Below, piece after piece: positions 24,567-33,629 of a stretch of DNA of 64,000 nt. The DNA is from Plutella xylostella. Lineage: Eukaryota; Arthropoda; Insecta; Lepidoptera; Plutellidae. Made by a program: the position numbers and the translations under genes. The notes beneath the pieces were generated by a model that did no database searches, had not been told where the DNA came from, and was given only the letters and a program-made list of their open reading frames with translations. Positions within the stretch are counted from its first letter, which is position 1. Each line of letters opens with the position of its first letter. The DNA is taken from assembly GCF_932276165.1 (NCBI RefSeq), contig NC_063986.1:2430501-2494500 (forward strand), read 5' to 3'.

Positions 24567-27500
24567 TCAAAATTCTCCTATTCCGCTCCATTTTGCGTTG
24601 CCAAAAGCCTTGATTGCTGGGCAACGACCTCTTTGTCCCGATTTTTTTATTGCCATCTTTAGGTTGTACTCGAGGATCCGTTTCTTCGGTGCTGTTATTG
24701 CCGTTTTAGCGAGGTTGCCGATAGCGTCCTCGGTGTCATCCGCATAGTAGGTGCAGGCGGAGGTGTGCCTCGACAGCGCCACTACTGCGTGAGGTATGCT
24801 ATCGTGCAACTTTATTTTATCTTTTGTTTTTATGATAATGACGGATTCGTACGTCAATCCCTGTGCTTCGTGTATGGTTAAGACGCGTGATCCCGTTCCT
24901 TCTCCAAACCCTTGGCTGGTCAGGGTCTCTTTTTCTTCCTGTGTATGCGTCAGGAATAGAGTGTTGGTTTGGGATTTTGGAATTGCTGCGTCTGTAAACC
25001 TTTTCAGCTGCAGGGATTGGATACGCGTTGTGGCTGCGTATATGCCTGAGTATACTTCTCTTAGGGCGTATGCAACATCCATGGGGTTTCTGTATGAGCA
25101 CAACAGCTCCTGGGTGATGTTTGCTACCAGTGTTGGGCGACTGTACCTTAGTTCGAATAGGTTCTCTCTGTCTATGTACGGTAGCTGGTTGATGTCTCCG
25201 ATTAGAGCAATATCACTGGCACGGGACAGGCGGGCGGCAATTACGATTGCCCCGAAATGGTTCATCAGGGCCTCGTCAATTATCAGGCGTTGGCATCCGA
25301 CATGTTCTCTAAAGCCGTTTACTAGGACTGATGCCATCGTACGTACCCTAGTTCTAACCATGTCCCCGATCCTATGCGCTAGCCTGTTTCGTATATCGAC
25401 GGCCGCCTCAGTTGTCGTGGTGATAATGGTGTCTTTGCTCACATCGAAGTTATTTACCACCCAGGTTGTCTTCCCACATCCAGGTACCCCGTTCACCCAA
25501 GCGATGGTGGGCATCGTCCAGCTATTCCAGGTAGCGTTAATGGTTTCCGCTTTTGCTAGGATTTTGTCCTCTAGCATAATCCTGGTACACTGAGCTACGA
25601 CCACCATTTGGTTGTTGTGTGGGAGAGTGAGTTTCGGGATGTTGCGTTCCCAGGGCACGAATCCGCATTCCTCGCTATAAGCCGCCATATACGCTCCAGT
25701 CATTTTGCCTCTGAGGACTTGGCAACTACTGTTATCGTATATGCAGGCTTCGGCCTCCTCGAGTAAAACTTTTAGCCGGCTTTCGTTCTCTTGCCTGTAG
25801 GTCTGCATGATCGTTTTGCAGGACAAGAGATTTACCTGCTTTGTGGCGGTTGTAATTGCCATAAATTCGATGGCGGCATTCTCTAGATGGTCGTTTGAGG
25901 TGGTAGCTGTTTTCAGCTTCGGTGGGACCACCTGGCCCATATCCGCTCGAGTAATTTTCCTCTGGGCAAGCCTTATTCCAGTTTTAGGTTCTCTGGAGAT
26001 TTGGCGCCTCTCGGGTGTCCTCTGTGGTTTTCCTATAAGGCTTGAGGCAGCTGCTTTAAAAGCCTGGAGGAACCCTTGGACACGCCCTTGCGATGTTAAA
26101 TTGTGCATCCTCCTTTCCATGTTCCGTTGTTCTGAAGCGGCGACAGCCCCAGCGGTCATCCTCTCCTGTAGGCGTTCAGATCCGGTGACCAAGTATTCGG
26201 CTTGTTGGTGGCAGTTGTCAATGCCCCTCGCAAGTATATGACCTTTGAGAAAGCTTAGATCTTCGCCTCTGTCCTCGTACACCACTATTTCATGATGTTT
26301 TGAGGCTTTTAGGCAACCCAGCTGGTCAACAATTTCGCCTTTCCTATACTCGATCACCATTGCGTCTACGCTTATTATCCTGGGGACGTTACTGTCTAGC
26401 GCTATCTCTCCAAGCTTACTGAGCCATGAGCATGCCTGAACGAACGGGGTGTCGTCGGCCCACTCGAATAGTGCGATGGTCTTGTTACGCCATCGCACTA
26501 GTCTGCAGGGCTGATTTCCCACTAGGGTTACTGGCAATGCGTCGTAGGCTTTACGCTTCATGGTAGCCTTCGATGTGCTCCCATTTAGGAGAGAGGCTAG
26601 GCCAGGTGATATGGCCACGCTCTTTCGCGCCCCTGAGATACAGAAGCTGATGCCGAGTCTTTCACTGCTTCCGTCCATGAACAGAGCCACGCTTCGGAGT
26701 CTTAGTCTAGCTTCTCCTTTTTCTCCACAATCCAACAGCTGATGTGTTGCTGTTTCTTTAGGAGTTGCTTGTGGTGGTGCTGTGATGGTTGTGACTGAGG
26801 CTTGATATACTGGTATTGATTGCGGGTCGGGGCGGGGTATGGTGCTGTTTCTCCTGGCTGCTACTCTGAAGACACGATCTGAATAAGATAGAAAATGAGG
26901 TCTATGCTTGGTGTCGGCCAGAATATCTTTTAATTCTGACTCCACCAAATTCCTGTCTATCAATGTCTCCAGATCTTGTCTTGCAGCAAGGAAACGGGGG
27001 CAGTCGAGAATTATATGCCAGACCGATTCAATGATGTTGGGGTCGCATTCACATTCTGGGCTTTCTTTGAGTTTAAATCTGTACAAATACTCTCCTATCC
27101 CCCCATGTCCAGTCAGCATTTGTACGTGAGCAGGGGTCAGTTTGGCACTTCGCGTAATCCGGTAAGCTTGGTTGACATCCGGTAAGAATTTACGCGTGAC
27201 TGCTCCTGTACTGGATGTCGCATATCGGTCTTGCCATTTCCGGACCGATTCCTCTCTGATCTTTTTCCTGACATAGGACAGGGGGACTTTGTCATAGTCG
27301 TGGGAGGTGCTTTGTAGAGCTGCCGTTTTGGCGAGCTCATCGGCTCTTTCGTTCCCGGCAGTTCCAATGTGTGCCCTCAGCCAAAACATTTTTATCTCCC
27401 TGCCCTCGCACACGACCCTCGCAATGTTTTCCTTTATGCTTCTTGCCAGGGGGTGGCTCAGTTTCGGATTTCGGAGCAGATCGAGTGATGATCTCGAGTC

Positions 27501-30500
27501 GCTCAAGATGTTCACTTTGTTATCCGTACTAGAGCTCACCAGTCTTGTTGCCCTGTGAAGGGCATAAAGTTCCGATTGGAAGACCGTGCACGACGGGTGG
27601 AGACCAAAAGTCTCGGACAGTTTTTCTTTTCCATCCTCCCACCAACTTAGGGCGGCGCCGACTTTTCCCTCTATCTTGCTTCCATCCGTGAAGATTTGGG
27701 AACCGGTATGCAACGGGTTGGTGTTTTCAAAGAACTCGTAGTTGGTAGAGGTAAGTGTGGACGGATGTGGTAAGTCCAGGTACCCTACTTTCCGTTCGAG
27801 CTCTTTGCCTGGCGGGAGGTAGTCGGTTGACAAAAGTTTTTTGGATTTGTACAGATTTGCTGCCTCCTGTATTCTGAGATCGAGAGGCAGCAATCCCGAT
27901 AGTGCCAGTGCAGATGTGAGCGACACTGTTCGGTAGGCTTTGCATATTTTCTGCGCGAAACCTCTTTGCAGCGAGAACAGTTGTTTTTTGTTCATTTCCA
28001 GTTCAACGGCTTCCGACCAGACGCTTGCGGCGTATGTCATGATGGGCTCCACTACTGCGATGTATATTGTCCTCACAATTTCACCGTTAAGTCCCCAGGT
28101 TACTTTCGCCGCTCGCGCTAGCTGTTTGTAAATATCCGCTGCCTTTTTACACTGAGCGGTAATATGAGCTTTAAAAGTTAACCTGCGGTCTATGATGAGG
28201 CCCAGCAGTTTTATTTCCTCTACGAGATTAATTTTTGTGCCAGCCATGGATAGTTGGGGTAGATCGTACTTCATCTTCTTTGTTAGTAGCATCGCGTTGG
28301 TCTTATGCGGTGCGAAGTTGAGTTTGTTCCGAGTTCCCCATTCCACTATTCCATTTAGTACTTTGTTCGCTGACTCCTCTAGGGTGTTTACTGCTTGACC
28401 TGTGAAGACAAGGGCCACATCATCTGCGAAAGCTTGGCAATACACTCCCTCAGCCTCTAGTTTGTGTAGCAGTGAGTCGAGTATGATGTTCCAGAACGTC
28501 GGTCCTCCTATGGAGCCTTGGACACATCCTTTAGTGGTTCCCTTCTCACATGCTGCACGAGCGTAATTAACCTTGATTTTTCGGTCACTGAGATAAGAGC
28601 ATACCATCTCGTACAGATTTCGTGGGCACCTTTTCTTTGTCAGTTGATGTTTTAAAGCGGGCCACCATGCGTTGTCGAAAGCACCCTCTATGTCCAGGGA
28701 GATGAGAATGACGATGTTTTTACTGTTTATTCCCTCTCTTAGGTGTTCTACGAGGTCATAGAGGGCGTCCTCGGTTCCTCTCTGAGGCATGAAGCCGTAC
28801 TGTTTTATGTTAAGCGTCGGGAAGATATGCCACTGGAGGCGACTGACCATTAGTTTTTCAACAATTTTTCCGAGAACTGAGAGTAACCCTATTGGTCTGT
28901 AGGATTTTGGGTGTGTATAGTCCTCTTTGCCAGCTTTCCGCAAGATAACCACGTGGGCCGTTTTCCATTGGGATGGGAAATGTTTAAACGATAAGCACTT
29001 ATTGGCTATCGCCATGAACACCTCCCTATCGCACTGAATGGCTGCGCCACAGATATCGGCAGTGAAGCCATCGGATCCGGGGGCTTTTTTTGCGTTCATT
29101 GCTTGTAGCACGAGGTCTATTTCTGCGGCAGTAAATGGTGGATCGTCATCTTTAAGATCCTGAGGTATGTTCTTTGTTTTTTCTCTCAGTTCCGCATGGA
29201 ATAGTTGGTCGGTGCTTACGGAGTCATCTGGGTAGAATGTCTTGGCTAGGAGTTCCGCCGACTCTTGGGGGGATAACGTGTTGCCCGCAGGGTCTCTTAG
29301 AAGCATGTCTTCCTGCTTGCCGGAGGTTTTCTTTATGACCCTGTAGATTTTGTCCCACATGCTTTCTTTTTCCTGAGTCGTACAGAACTCCTTCCAACTT
29401 TGTGTTTGGGCTTTCTCGGCTTGCTCGGAGTACTCTACTTTGGCTTTTTGATACTCTTCTATGACGTGAGGCATTCTGGAAGCAGCAGCATTCCTTATTC
29501 TCCTTTTTTTCCTCAGAACATCTTTTTTTAGATCTTCAAGCGACTTTGACCACCATGGGGGTTTGAGTTCCCCGTTCCATTTTCCTGCGGTTGGGATGGT
29601 TTTTTCGCAGGCTGCATGGATGGCTTCAGTATACGCTGAGATCATCTTTTCAAGATCTTCTGGGTTATCACACTCTTTAACAGATGAAATTGTAATGTTT
29701 TTCTCAACTAGGAGCAGTTTCAGTTTTGACGCAAATTTCGACCAGTTCGCCTTTCTGGTGTTATAGATACGCGTTGTGATTGGCTTGAGATGTTCTAGTG
29801 CCTTTCCCGTGCGCATTGCGAAAGTGATAGCATTGTGGTCTGAAGTTATGAGATTTGCGTCGACTTTCCACTCCTCGATCTTACCCAGAAGGGACGTACT
29901 GCAGGCGGTAACATCTACCCTGCTTTTGCAGATTTTTCCATTTCTGTAGGTTTCGAAGGTTGGTGTGTCTCCTGTGTTGAGAATATGGAGGTCCATTTCT
30001 GTTAGGAATGAGCTGTATGCCGCTCCTCTGTCATTTTCCGAGACGCTACCCCACCAGTGACTCCATGCATTAACGTCGCCTGCTACAATAAGGTTCCGCG
30101 TGTTCAATTTGCCACAGAATGTCTTTGTCCTCTGAATATACGGATCTATTTCCTGATCCCCCTCAAAGTAGACTGATACCAGGCCCAGTTTTGTGCCCCC
30201 CCCGATCACCATGGCTGCTGCCTCGGTTTCCGTGACCAACTGTGGGTCGTGGATTACCTCCAGCTGGTCACCGAAGACGATGATGGCTGCCTTTACTGGT
30301 TTTTGTCGGTTGAGGGTACACTGGATAAGGCGTGTTCCTGGTTGTTGTTTCATATAGCCATGTTTACCCACGTAAGGTTCTTGAACAAGGGCTATTGAAA
30401 CATTCGTCGCCTTCGCCACCTGGTATAGTTCCGTGGTTGCCAGTTTGGACCTGTGAAGATTTGCCTGGATCATTTTTAAATTGTTGTTGTATTGGTCCGA

Positions 30501-30524
30501 ACTTTGGGGGGATGATTTATGCAT
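24567..30524 (-). CDS. LINE ORF2: APE endonuclease, RT, RNase H, SF1 helicase polyprotein
   Basis: An intact 1985-residue frame. An APE-type endonuclease (about 18-240) has N22, E49, D150/N152 and D229/H230 in the expected motifs and would nick target DNA. The reverse transcriptase (about 465-740) has catalytic D611 and the FADD box (D701, D702). RNase H (about 942-1075) has D947, E985, D1009 and D1062. A CCHC-like motif starts at C1158. Normal ORF2 proteins of this group end soon after it; here another ~770 residues follow. Residues ~1220-1665 match nothing I recognise. Residues ~1670-1935 form a complete SF1 helicase: Walker A GVPGCGKT (1679-1686, K1685), Walker B D1750/E1751, GDINQLP (1776-1782), HEAQG from H1885, and SRH with R1919. 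The motif set resembles alphavirus-like and virga-like viral helicases more than cellular ones. The start used is the ATG at 30524, 13 nt after the ORF1 stop; the frame is open for about 45 nt upstream of it. Confidence 0.95.
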   Translation of the reverse strand: MHKSSPQSSDQYNNNLKMIQANLHRSKLATTELYQVAKATNVSIALVQEPYVGKHGYMKQQPGTRLIQCTLNRQKPVKAAIIVFGDQLEVIHDPQLVTETEAAAMVIGGGTKLGLVSVYFEGDQEIDPYIQRTKTFCGKLNTRNLIVAGDVNAWSHWWGSVSENDRGAAYSSFLTEMDLHILNTGDTPTFETYRNGKICKSRVDVTACSTSLLGKIEEWKVDANLITSDHNAITFAMRTGKALEHLKPITTRIYNTRKANWSKFASKLKLLLVEKNITISSVKECDNPEDLEKMISAYTEAIHAACEKTIPTAGKWNGELKPPWWSKSLEDLKKDVLRKKRRIRNAAASRMPHVIEEYQKAKVEYSEQAEKAQTQSWKEFCTTQEKESMWDKIYRVIKKTSGKQEDMLLRDPAGNTLSPQESAELLAKTFYPDDSVSTDQLFHAELREKTKNIPQDLKDDDPPFTAAEIDLVLQAMNAKKAPGSDGFTADICGAAIQCDREVFMAIANKCLSFKHFPSQWKTAHVVILRKAGKEDYTHPKSYRPIGLLSVLGKIVEKLMVSRLQWHIFPTLNIKQYGFMPQRGTEDALYDLVEHLREGINSKNIVILISLDIEGAFDNAWWPALKHQLTKKRCPRNLYEMVCSYLSDRKIKVNYARAACEKGTTKGCVQGSIGGPTFWNIILDSLLHKLEAEGVYCQAFADDVALVFTGQAVNTLEESANKVLNGIVEWGTRNKLNFAPHKTNAMLLTKKMKYDLPQLSMAGTKINLVEEIKLLGLIIDRRLTFKAHITAQCKKAADIYKQLARAAKVTWGLNGEIVRTIYIAVVEPIMTYAASVWSEAVELEMNKKQLFSLQRGFAQKICKAYRTVSLTSALALSGLLPLDLRIQEAANLYKSKKLLSTDYLPPGKELERKVGYLDLPHPSTLTSTNYEFFENTNPLHTGSQIFTDGSKIEGKVGAALSWWEDGKEKLSETFGLHPSCTVFQSELYALHRATRLVSSSTDNKVNILSDSRSSLDLLRNPKLSHPLARSIKENIARVVCEGREIKMFWLRAHIGTAGNERADELAKTAALQSTSHDYDKVPLSYVRKKIREESVRKWQDRYATSSTGAVTRKFLPDVNQAYRITRSAKLTPAHVQMLTGHGGIGEYLYRFKLKESPECECDPNIIESVWHIILDCPRFLAARQDLETLIDRNLVESELKDILADTKHRPHFLSYSDRVFRVAARRNSTIPRPDPQSIPVYQASVTTITAPPQATPKETATHQLLDCGEKGEARLRLRSVALFMDGSSERLGISFCISGARKSVAISPGLASLLNGSTSKATMKRKAYDALPVTLVGNQPCRLVRWRNKTIALFEWADDTPFVQACSWLSKLGEIALDSNVPRIISVDAMVIEYRKGEIVDQLGCLKASKHHEIVVYEDRGEDLSFLKGHILARGIDNCHQQAEYLVTGSERLQERMTAGAVAASEQRNMERRMHNLTSQGRVQGFLQAFKAAASSLIGKPQRTPERRQISREPKTGIRLAQRKITRADMGQVVPPKLKTATTSNDHLENAAIEFMAITTATKQVNLLSCKTIMQTYRQENESRLKVLLEEAEACIYDNSSCQVLRGKMTGAYMAAYSEECGFVPWERNIPKLTLPHNNQMVVVAQCTRIMLEDKILAKAETINATWNSWTMPTIAWVNGVPGCGKTTWVVNNFDVSKDTIITTTTEAAVDIRNRLAHRIGDMVRTRVRTMASVLVNGFREHVGCQRLIIDEALMNHFGAIVIAARLSRASDIALIGDINQLPYIDRENLFELRYSRPTLVANITQELLCSYRNPMDVAYALREVYSGIYAATTRIQSLQLKRFTDAAIPKSQTNTLFLTHTQEEKETLTSQGFGEGTGSRVLTIHEAQGLTYESVIIIKTKDKIKLHDSIPHAVVALSRHTSACTYYADDTEDAIGNLAKTAITAPKKRILEYNLKMAIKKSGQRGRCPAIKAFGNAKWSGIGEF

Positions 30525-30537
30525 CTGTGTGGAGCCT

Positions 30538-32709
30538 TTAGCAGTAAGAGATTCGCGACCGTGCTATAGCATCCCATTTTGTTCTTTCGGGACACTCACT
30601 ACTGAACGCGTTGTGCGACAGGTCGTTCCTCTCCCCATTGGCTGACGCTGAGCAGTTTTTGCACGTGGGCGGGAGTCTGTCCAGTCGCACCTGACATTTC
30701 TCCCATGTGTGTTTACCTCCACAATGGCTGCAGAGGTCCTCTGTTTCCCTACAGATCGCCTTTGTATGGCCGAAACCGAGACATTTCGTGCATTGCACGA
30801 GAGGGGATTGGTCTGCCACAGGTCTCCTTTGAAGACCTATGTAGACTTTCCCTGCCTCTATAAGCCTTTTGTGGGCGAGCGGGGAAACTTCCAGGACCGG
30901 GTGGCATTCATGGGTGTTGCGTGCCTTTTTCCTGTATCGCACCTTCATAGTGCATTCTTTGAGGTCTTGGCCTTGGAGCAGTTGCTTATTCTGCGCCAGG
31001 AGGTGCTCCACAATCTCTGCGTCAGTGTGGACCTTGAGGACATCTTTTATTATAATTAGAGGATTCCCTGCCTTTGCCACCTGTACCCTTAGGCCTTTGT
31101 CCATTTGGACCCTTTTGTGGATGAGGTTCAGATCCTCGCTTGTTCCACAGCTTAGGACCACTTTTTGGTTTTTGGCCTTTCTAATTCTGTCCACCTTGGC
31201 TCCCGTTTTCTTGGTGTCCAGTGCGACCGCTATCCGGTCAATTAAATTGTCCCCGGTCTGGTTTTGATCACTGGACGATATTATGAGAGTGTGGTTTGGT
31301 CTTGGTGGTGGAGGGGGTAGTGCGGCGACTTTAGCGTAGGTCTTTTTGGCCCCCTTTTCACCCTCCGCAAGGCACATTTCAGCCTCGAGGCTGAGGGATG
31401 GTGGTGGTATCCTCAGCTTCTCTTCTCTCATTGTGCGGAGCTCGGACTTGACGGCCTCAAGCGTTTCCGTGATGGGCTGGAGCTGCTCTTTGAGGTCGAC
31501 AGTGACGGGCTGCGGGAGGGACTCGGGAATCCTCTTAGAGTCTATTTTGCTGAGGATTTCTAGGACTTTGCCCATTTCGCAGTTGTCAGGCTTGATTTCA
31601 TTGGGCGGCTGAGACTCCAGAATACCGACCATTTTTATGTTGAGGCCATGAATTTCAGAAGCCTTCTCAGCTTCCTTGTGCACATCCCGCCGTAGCTCAT
31701 CCACCTGGTTTTTAATCGTTTCCACGCCGATTTTTATGATGGCGTGATCCCTCAGTAGGGGCTCGTTTGATGTTGTGTGGCCCGTTTGTGTGGCTACGGC
31801 GTCGTTCAGCATTTTCAGACGCTGTTTAAGGTCTGCTATAGCCTCGGCCGTCTCCTTTATGAGCCTGTGTGGCTCTTGAGTCTCATATCCTTGCCAGTCT
31901 CTGATCGCCTTGGTTTCCGCCAGGTTGGCGGCCAGGTCTTTTCTGGCAAGTCCCAGTTCCCCAGCGAGTTGTTTGTTGAGCTCATTAAGGTGTTTGGTGT
32001 GTGCTCTTTCCACCCTCATCAGTTCGGTAGCATGCCTCGACCGCTCTTTCTCCAGGTTGCACCTGTGTCGCGATCTTGAATCCGAAAGGGACAGCACAAT
32101 CTCATACAGACCAGCGAGACTTTCCAATGCAGTGGTCTTGTGCTCTCGCTTTATCTTGCAGGCCTGCTCGAGTGCTTCCTTCCCCTTTTGTAGCATTTCA
32201 TTTGCCAGCTTCGTTGCCACGTCCATCTCTACTCCCTTGCGTTTGCCGCTGGGGGCGAAGAGCATGCTGGGCCGCCCCTTAGAGCTTACGTTGGATACGG
32301 CGAGATCGAAGCTGGATGCTTCGGACTCATTATCGGAGAGGATTTCCCTGGGAGGGGATAGGTTGCACTGCTCCCAGTTTATAACCTTTGCTACCACGGA
32401 GGCGGTCGCCGACTCCTGCTCCCGAACTGAAGACGTGGCCTCCGACTGGCTGTCTACTTGTACTTCTGTGGCGGTTGGAGGCGATGGCGACTTCCGCTTC
32501 CTCCTTTCCGGAACCTCTGGGACGGAAGCGCTCACACTGGCTTCAGATTTTGTCTTCGATGTTTTTACGGCTCTTTCCGGTGGTCCCATCCTCTCTGCCT
32601 TAGTTGTTCTAGTTGATGTTTCTTTGGTAAGTACCATTTCGCGCAGAGATCGTTGCCGTTGGGTGGTTCGTACATTGGGAACGGAATCGCAAGCTGATTT
32701 AGACGACAT
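30538..32709 (-). CDS. LINE ORF1: RNA-binding, gag-like zinc-knuckle protein
   Basis: An intact 723-residue frame. The N-terminal ~180 residues are polar, with many Ser, Glu and Lys, and probably disordered. Residues ~180-310 are charged and heptad-like (for example LEKERSRHATELMRVERAH), fitting a coiled coil for trimer or multimer formation. Around 474-600 there is a compact segment (HTLIISSSDQ onward) that fits an RRM-like fold. The C-terminus has three zinc knuckles: C640-C643-H648-C653, C660-C663-H667-C672 (X2-X3-X4 spacing) and the wider C683-C686-H699-C706. This layout is usual for ORF1 of R1-, I- and Jockey-type LINEs. The protein would coat the element RNA and carry it to the nucleus. 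ORF2 follows after 13 nt in another frame, so ORF2 is probably made by termination-reinitiation or a related recoding. Confidence 0.92.
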   Translation of the reverse strand: MSSKSACDSVPNVRTTQRQRSLREMVLTKETSTRTTKAERMGPPERAVKTSKTKSEASVSASVPEVPERRKRKSPSPPTATEVQVDSQSEATSSVREQESATASVVAKVINWEQCNLSPPREILSDNESEASSFDLAVSNVSSKGRPSMLFAPSGKRKGVEMDVATKLANEMLQKGKEALEQACKIKREHKTTALESLAGLYEIVLSLSDSRSRHRCNLEKERSRHATELMRVERAHTKHLNELNKQLAGELGLARKDLAANLAETKAIRDWQGYETQEPHRLIKETAEAIADLKQRLKMLNDAVATQTGHTTSNEPLLRDHAIIKIGVETIKNQVDELRRDVHKEAEKASEIHGLNIKMVGILESQPPNEIKPDNCEMGKVLEILSKIDSKRIPESLPQPVTVDLKEQLQPITETLEAVKSELRTMREEKLRIPPPSLSLEAEMCLAEGEKGAKKTYAKVAALPPPPPRPNHTLIISSSDQNQTGDNLIDRIAVALDTKKTGAKVDRIRKAKNQKVVLSCGTSEDLNLIHKRVQMDKGLRVQVAKAGNPLIIIKDVLKVHTDAEIVEHLLAQNKQLLQGQDLKECTMKVRYRKKARNTHECHPVLEVSPLAHKRLIEAGKVYIGLQRRPVADQSPLVQCTKCLGFGHTKAICRETEDLCSHCGGKHTWEKCQVRLDRLPPTCKNCSASANGERNDLSHNAFSSECPERTKWDAIARSRISYC

Positions 32710-33613
32710 TTTATATTTAGGTACTTTTGCAAAAGTTTATAGAAAAACAATTTATAAGAAAAATTCAAGAGTCGTTAACTATTAATTTTACAATACTGAT
32801 AAATCTTTACAAAAATGCCCAAGACAATACTAATATTGTTATTAATTATTATTCAATAAACATGCTATATAATAATAATAATAATGTGTTTAATACACGG
32901 CTATATAATGATACAATACTATATTATGTTATACAGTATAAGCTATATCTATAAGTTATACTAATTTCTTCCTATGCCAGATATTGTTGGCTTCACCGAG
33001 TAGTCCAGAAGTCGTTCGCGCAAGGCAATCGCCTTGTGGTTGGTGTTGTGATCAATTATTTTCGTGGGGTGACTATTGAAGGGGGTCCACAATTGAGACG
33101 GGTGACATCAATAATCTTTTTATTATTTTATAATATCACCTATGACAGTTGATGATGTCGCTGTTCGCAAGTAGCAGCAATATGAATCTTGGTATGCGTG
33201 TTGGAATGTGTGACCTAGATGTGATATGTCACGTACGTAATACCTCCTCGCGTCGAGATTTGTCTTGATATCAGGCCGTACTAAGAGTTCTTAGGACACT
33301 TTGGACCCCTGCAGCGCTGATATTGACCATCCAATTTTCAAAATGCTTGCTGTACCAGATGGAGGTTTTCCAAAATAATAGGAGATAAATACCTGGAAGC
33401 TGGTGGTATGCTGGGAGAAGGTTCTGTGGACTGACCAAATTGTAGGTACCGTATCTCCGAAGTTCTTCCAGGAATTTCCTTGCCAACAGTAGTCCGTGTG
33501 AGTCACACACTATAAAAACTAAACACAACACTTTTATGCGCGTAGCTCAAAAAAATACCAATTTTTTGGATTTTTTTCCGCGGAGCTGATGTTAACGTGA
33601 CGGATCTATAGTG
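32710..33613 (-). other. LINE 5' UTR and presumed internal promoter
   Basis: 904 nt between the right target-site duplication and the ORF1 start. Full-length LINEs normally carry a promoter here. Near the ORF1 start it is very AT-rich (32750-32950). Two overlapping open frames of 86 and 71 codons (33271-33531) lie upstream of ORF1 on the same strand and could act as upstream ORFs; neither resembles a known protein. On the minus strand the element starts CACTATAGATCCGTCACG. Confidence 0.75.
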
Positions 33614-33629
33614 ATTCTAATTAGATTTT
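33614..33629. repeat. Target-site duplication of the LINE, right copy
   Basis: ATTCTAATTAGATTTT, identical to 23880-23895. It fixes the 5' end of the element at 33613 and shows that the insertion was full length. Confidence 0.9.

Larger units (their letters stand above)
23896..33613 (-). mobile_element. Full-length non-LTR retrotransposon with viral-type helicase
   Basis: The element is about 9.7 kb, transcribed from 33613 towards 23896. Its parts are a 5' UTR (32710-33613), ORF1 (30538-32709), ORF2 (24567-30524), a 3' UTR (23935-24566) and a poly(A) tail. A 16-bp target-site duplication flanks it. Both long frames are uninterrupted, so the copy may be active. An APE endonuclease, an RNase H and an ORF1 with CCHC knuckles place it in the R1/LOA/I/Jockey part of the LINE tree; which clade needs a tree. 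The target is not the telomeric TTAGG repeat or rDNA, so it is not one of the known site-specific R1, TRAS or SART insertions. The size well exceeds a usual 5-7 kb LINE, because of the C-terminal half of ORF2. Confidence 0.93.

Noticed and set aside
24796..25593. 265-codon open frame on the + strand
   Set aside because: It is antisense to the helicase part of ORF2, which has all the catalytic motifs; the + strand frame has none.
31910..32785. 291-codon open frame on the + strand
   Set aside because: Antisense to the Ser/Glu-rich N-terminus of ORF1; low-complexity Ser/Leu composition typical of a shadow frame.
23896..33613. Endogenous RNA virus insertion as explanation of the helicase
   Set aside because: The helicase is in one frame with RT and RNase H inside a single target-site duplication, with no viral polymerase or capsid; it is part of the LINE, not a separate viral insertion.
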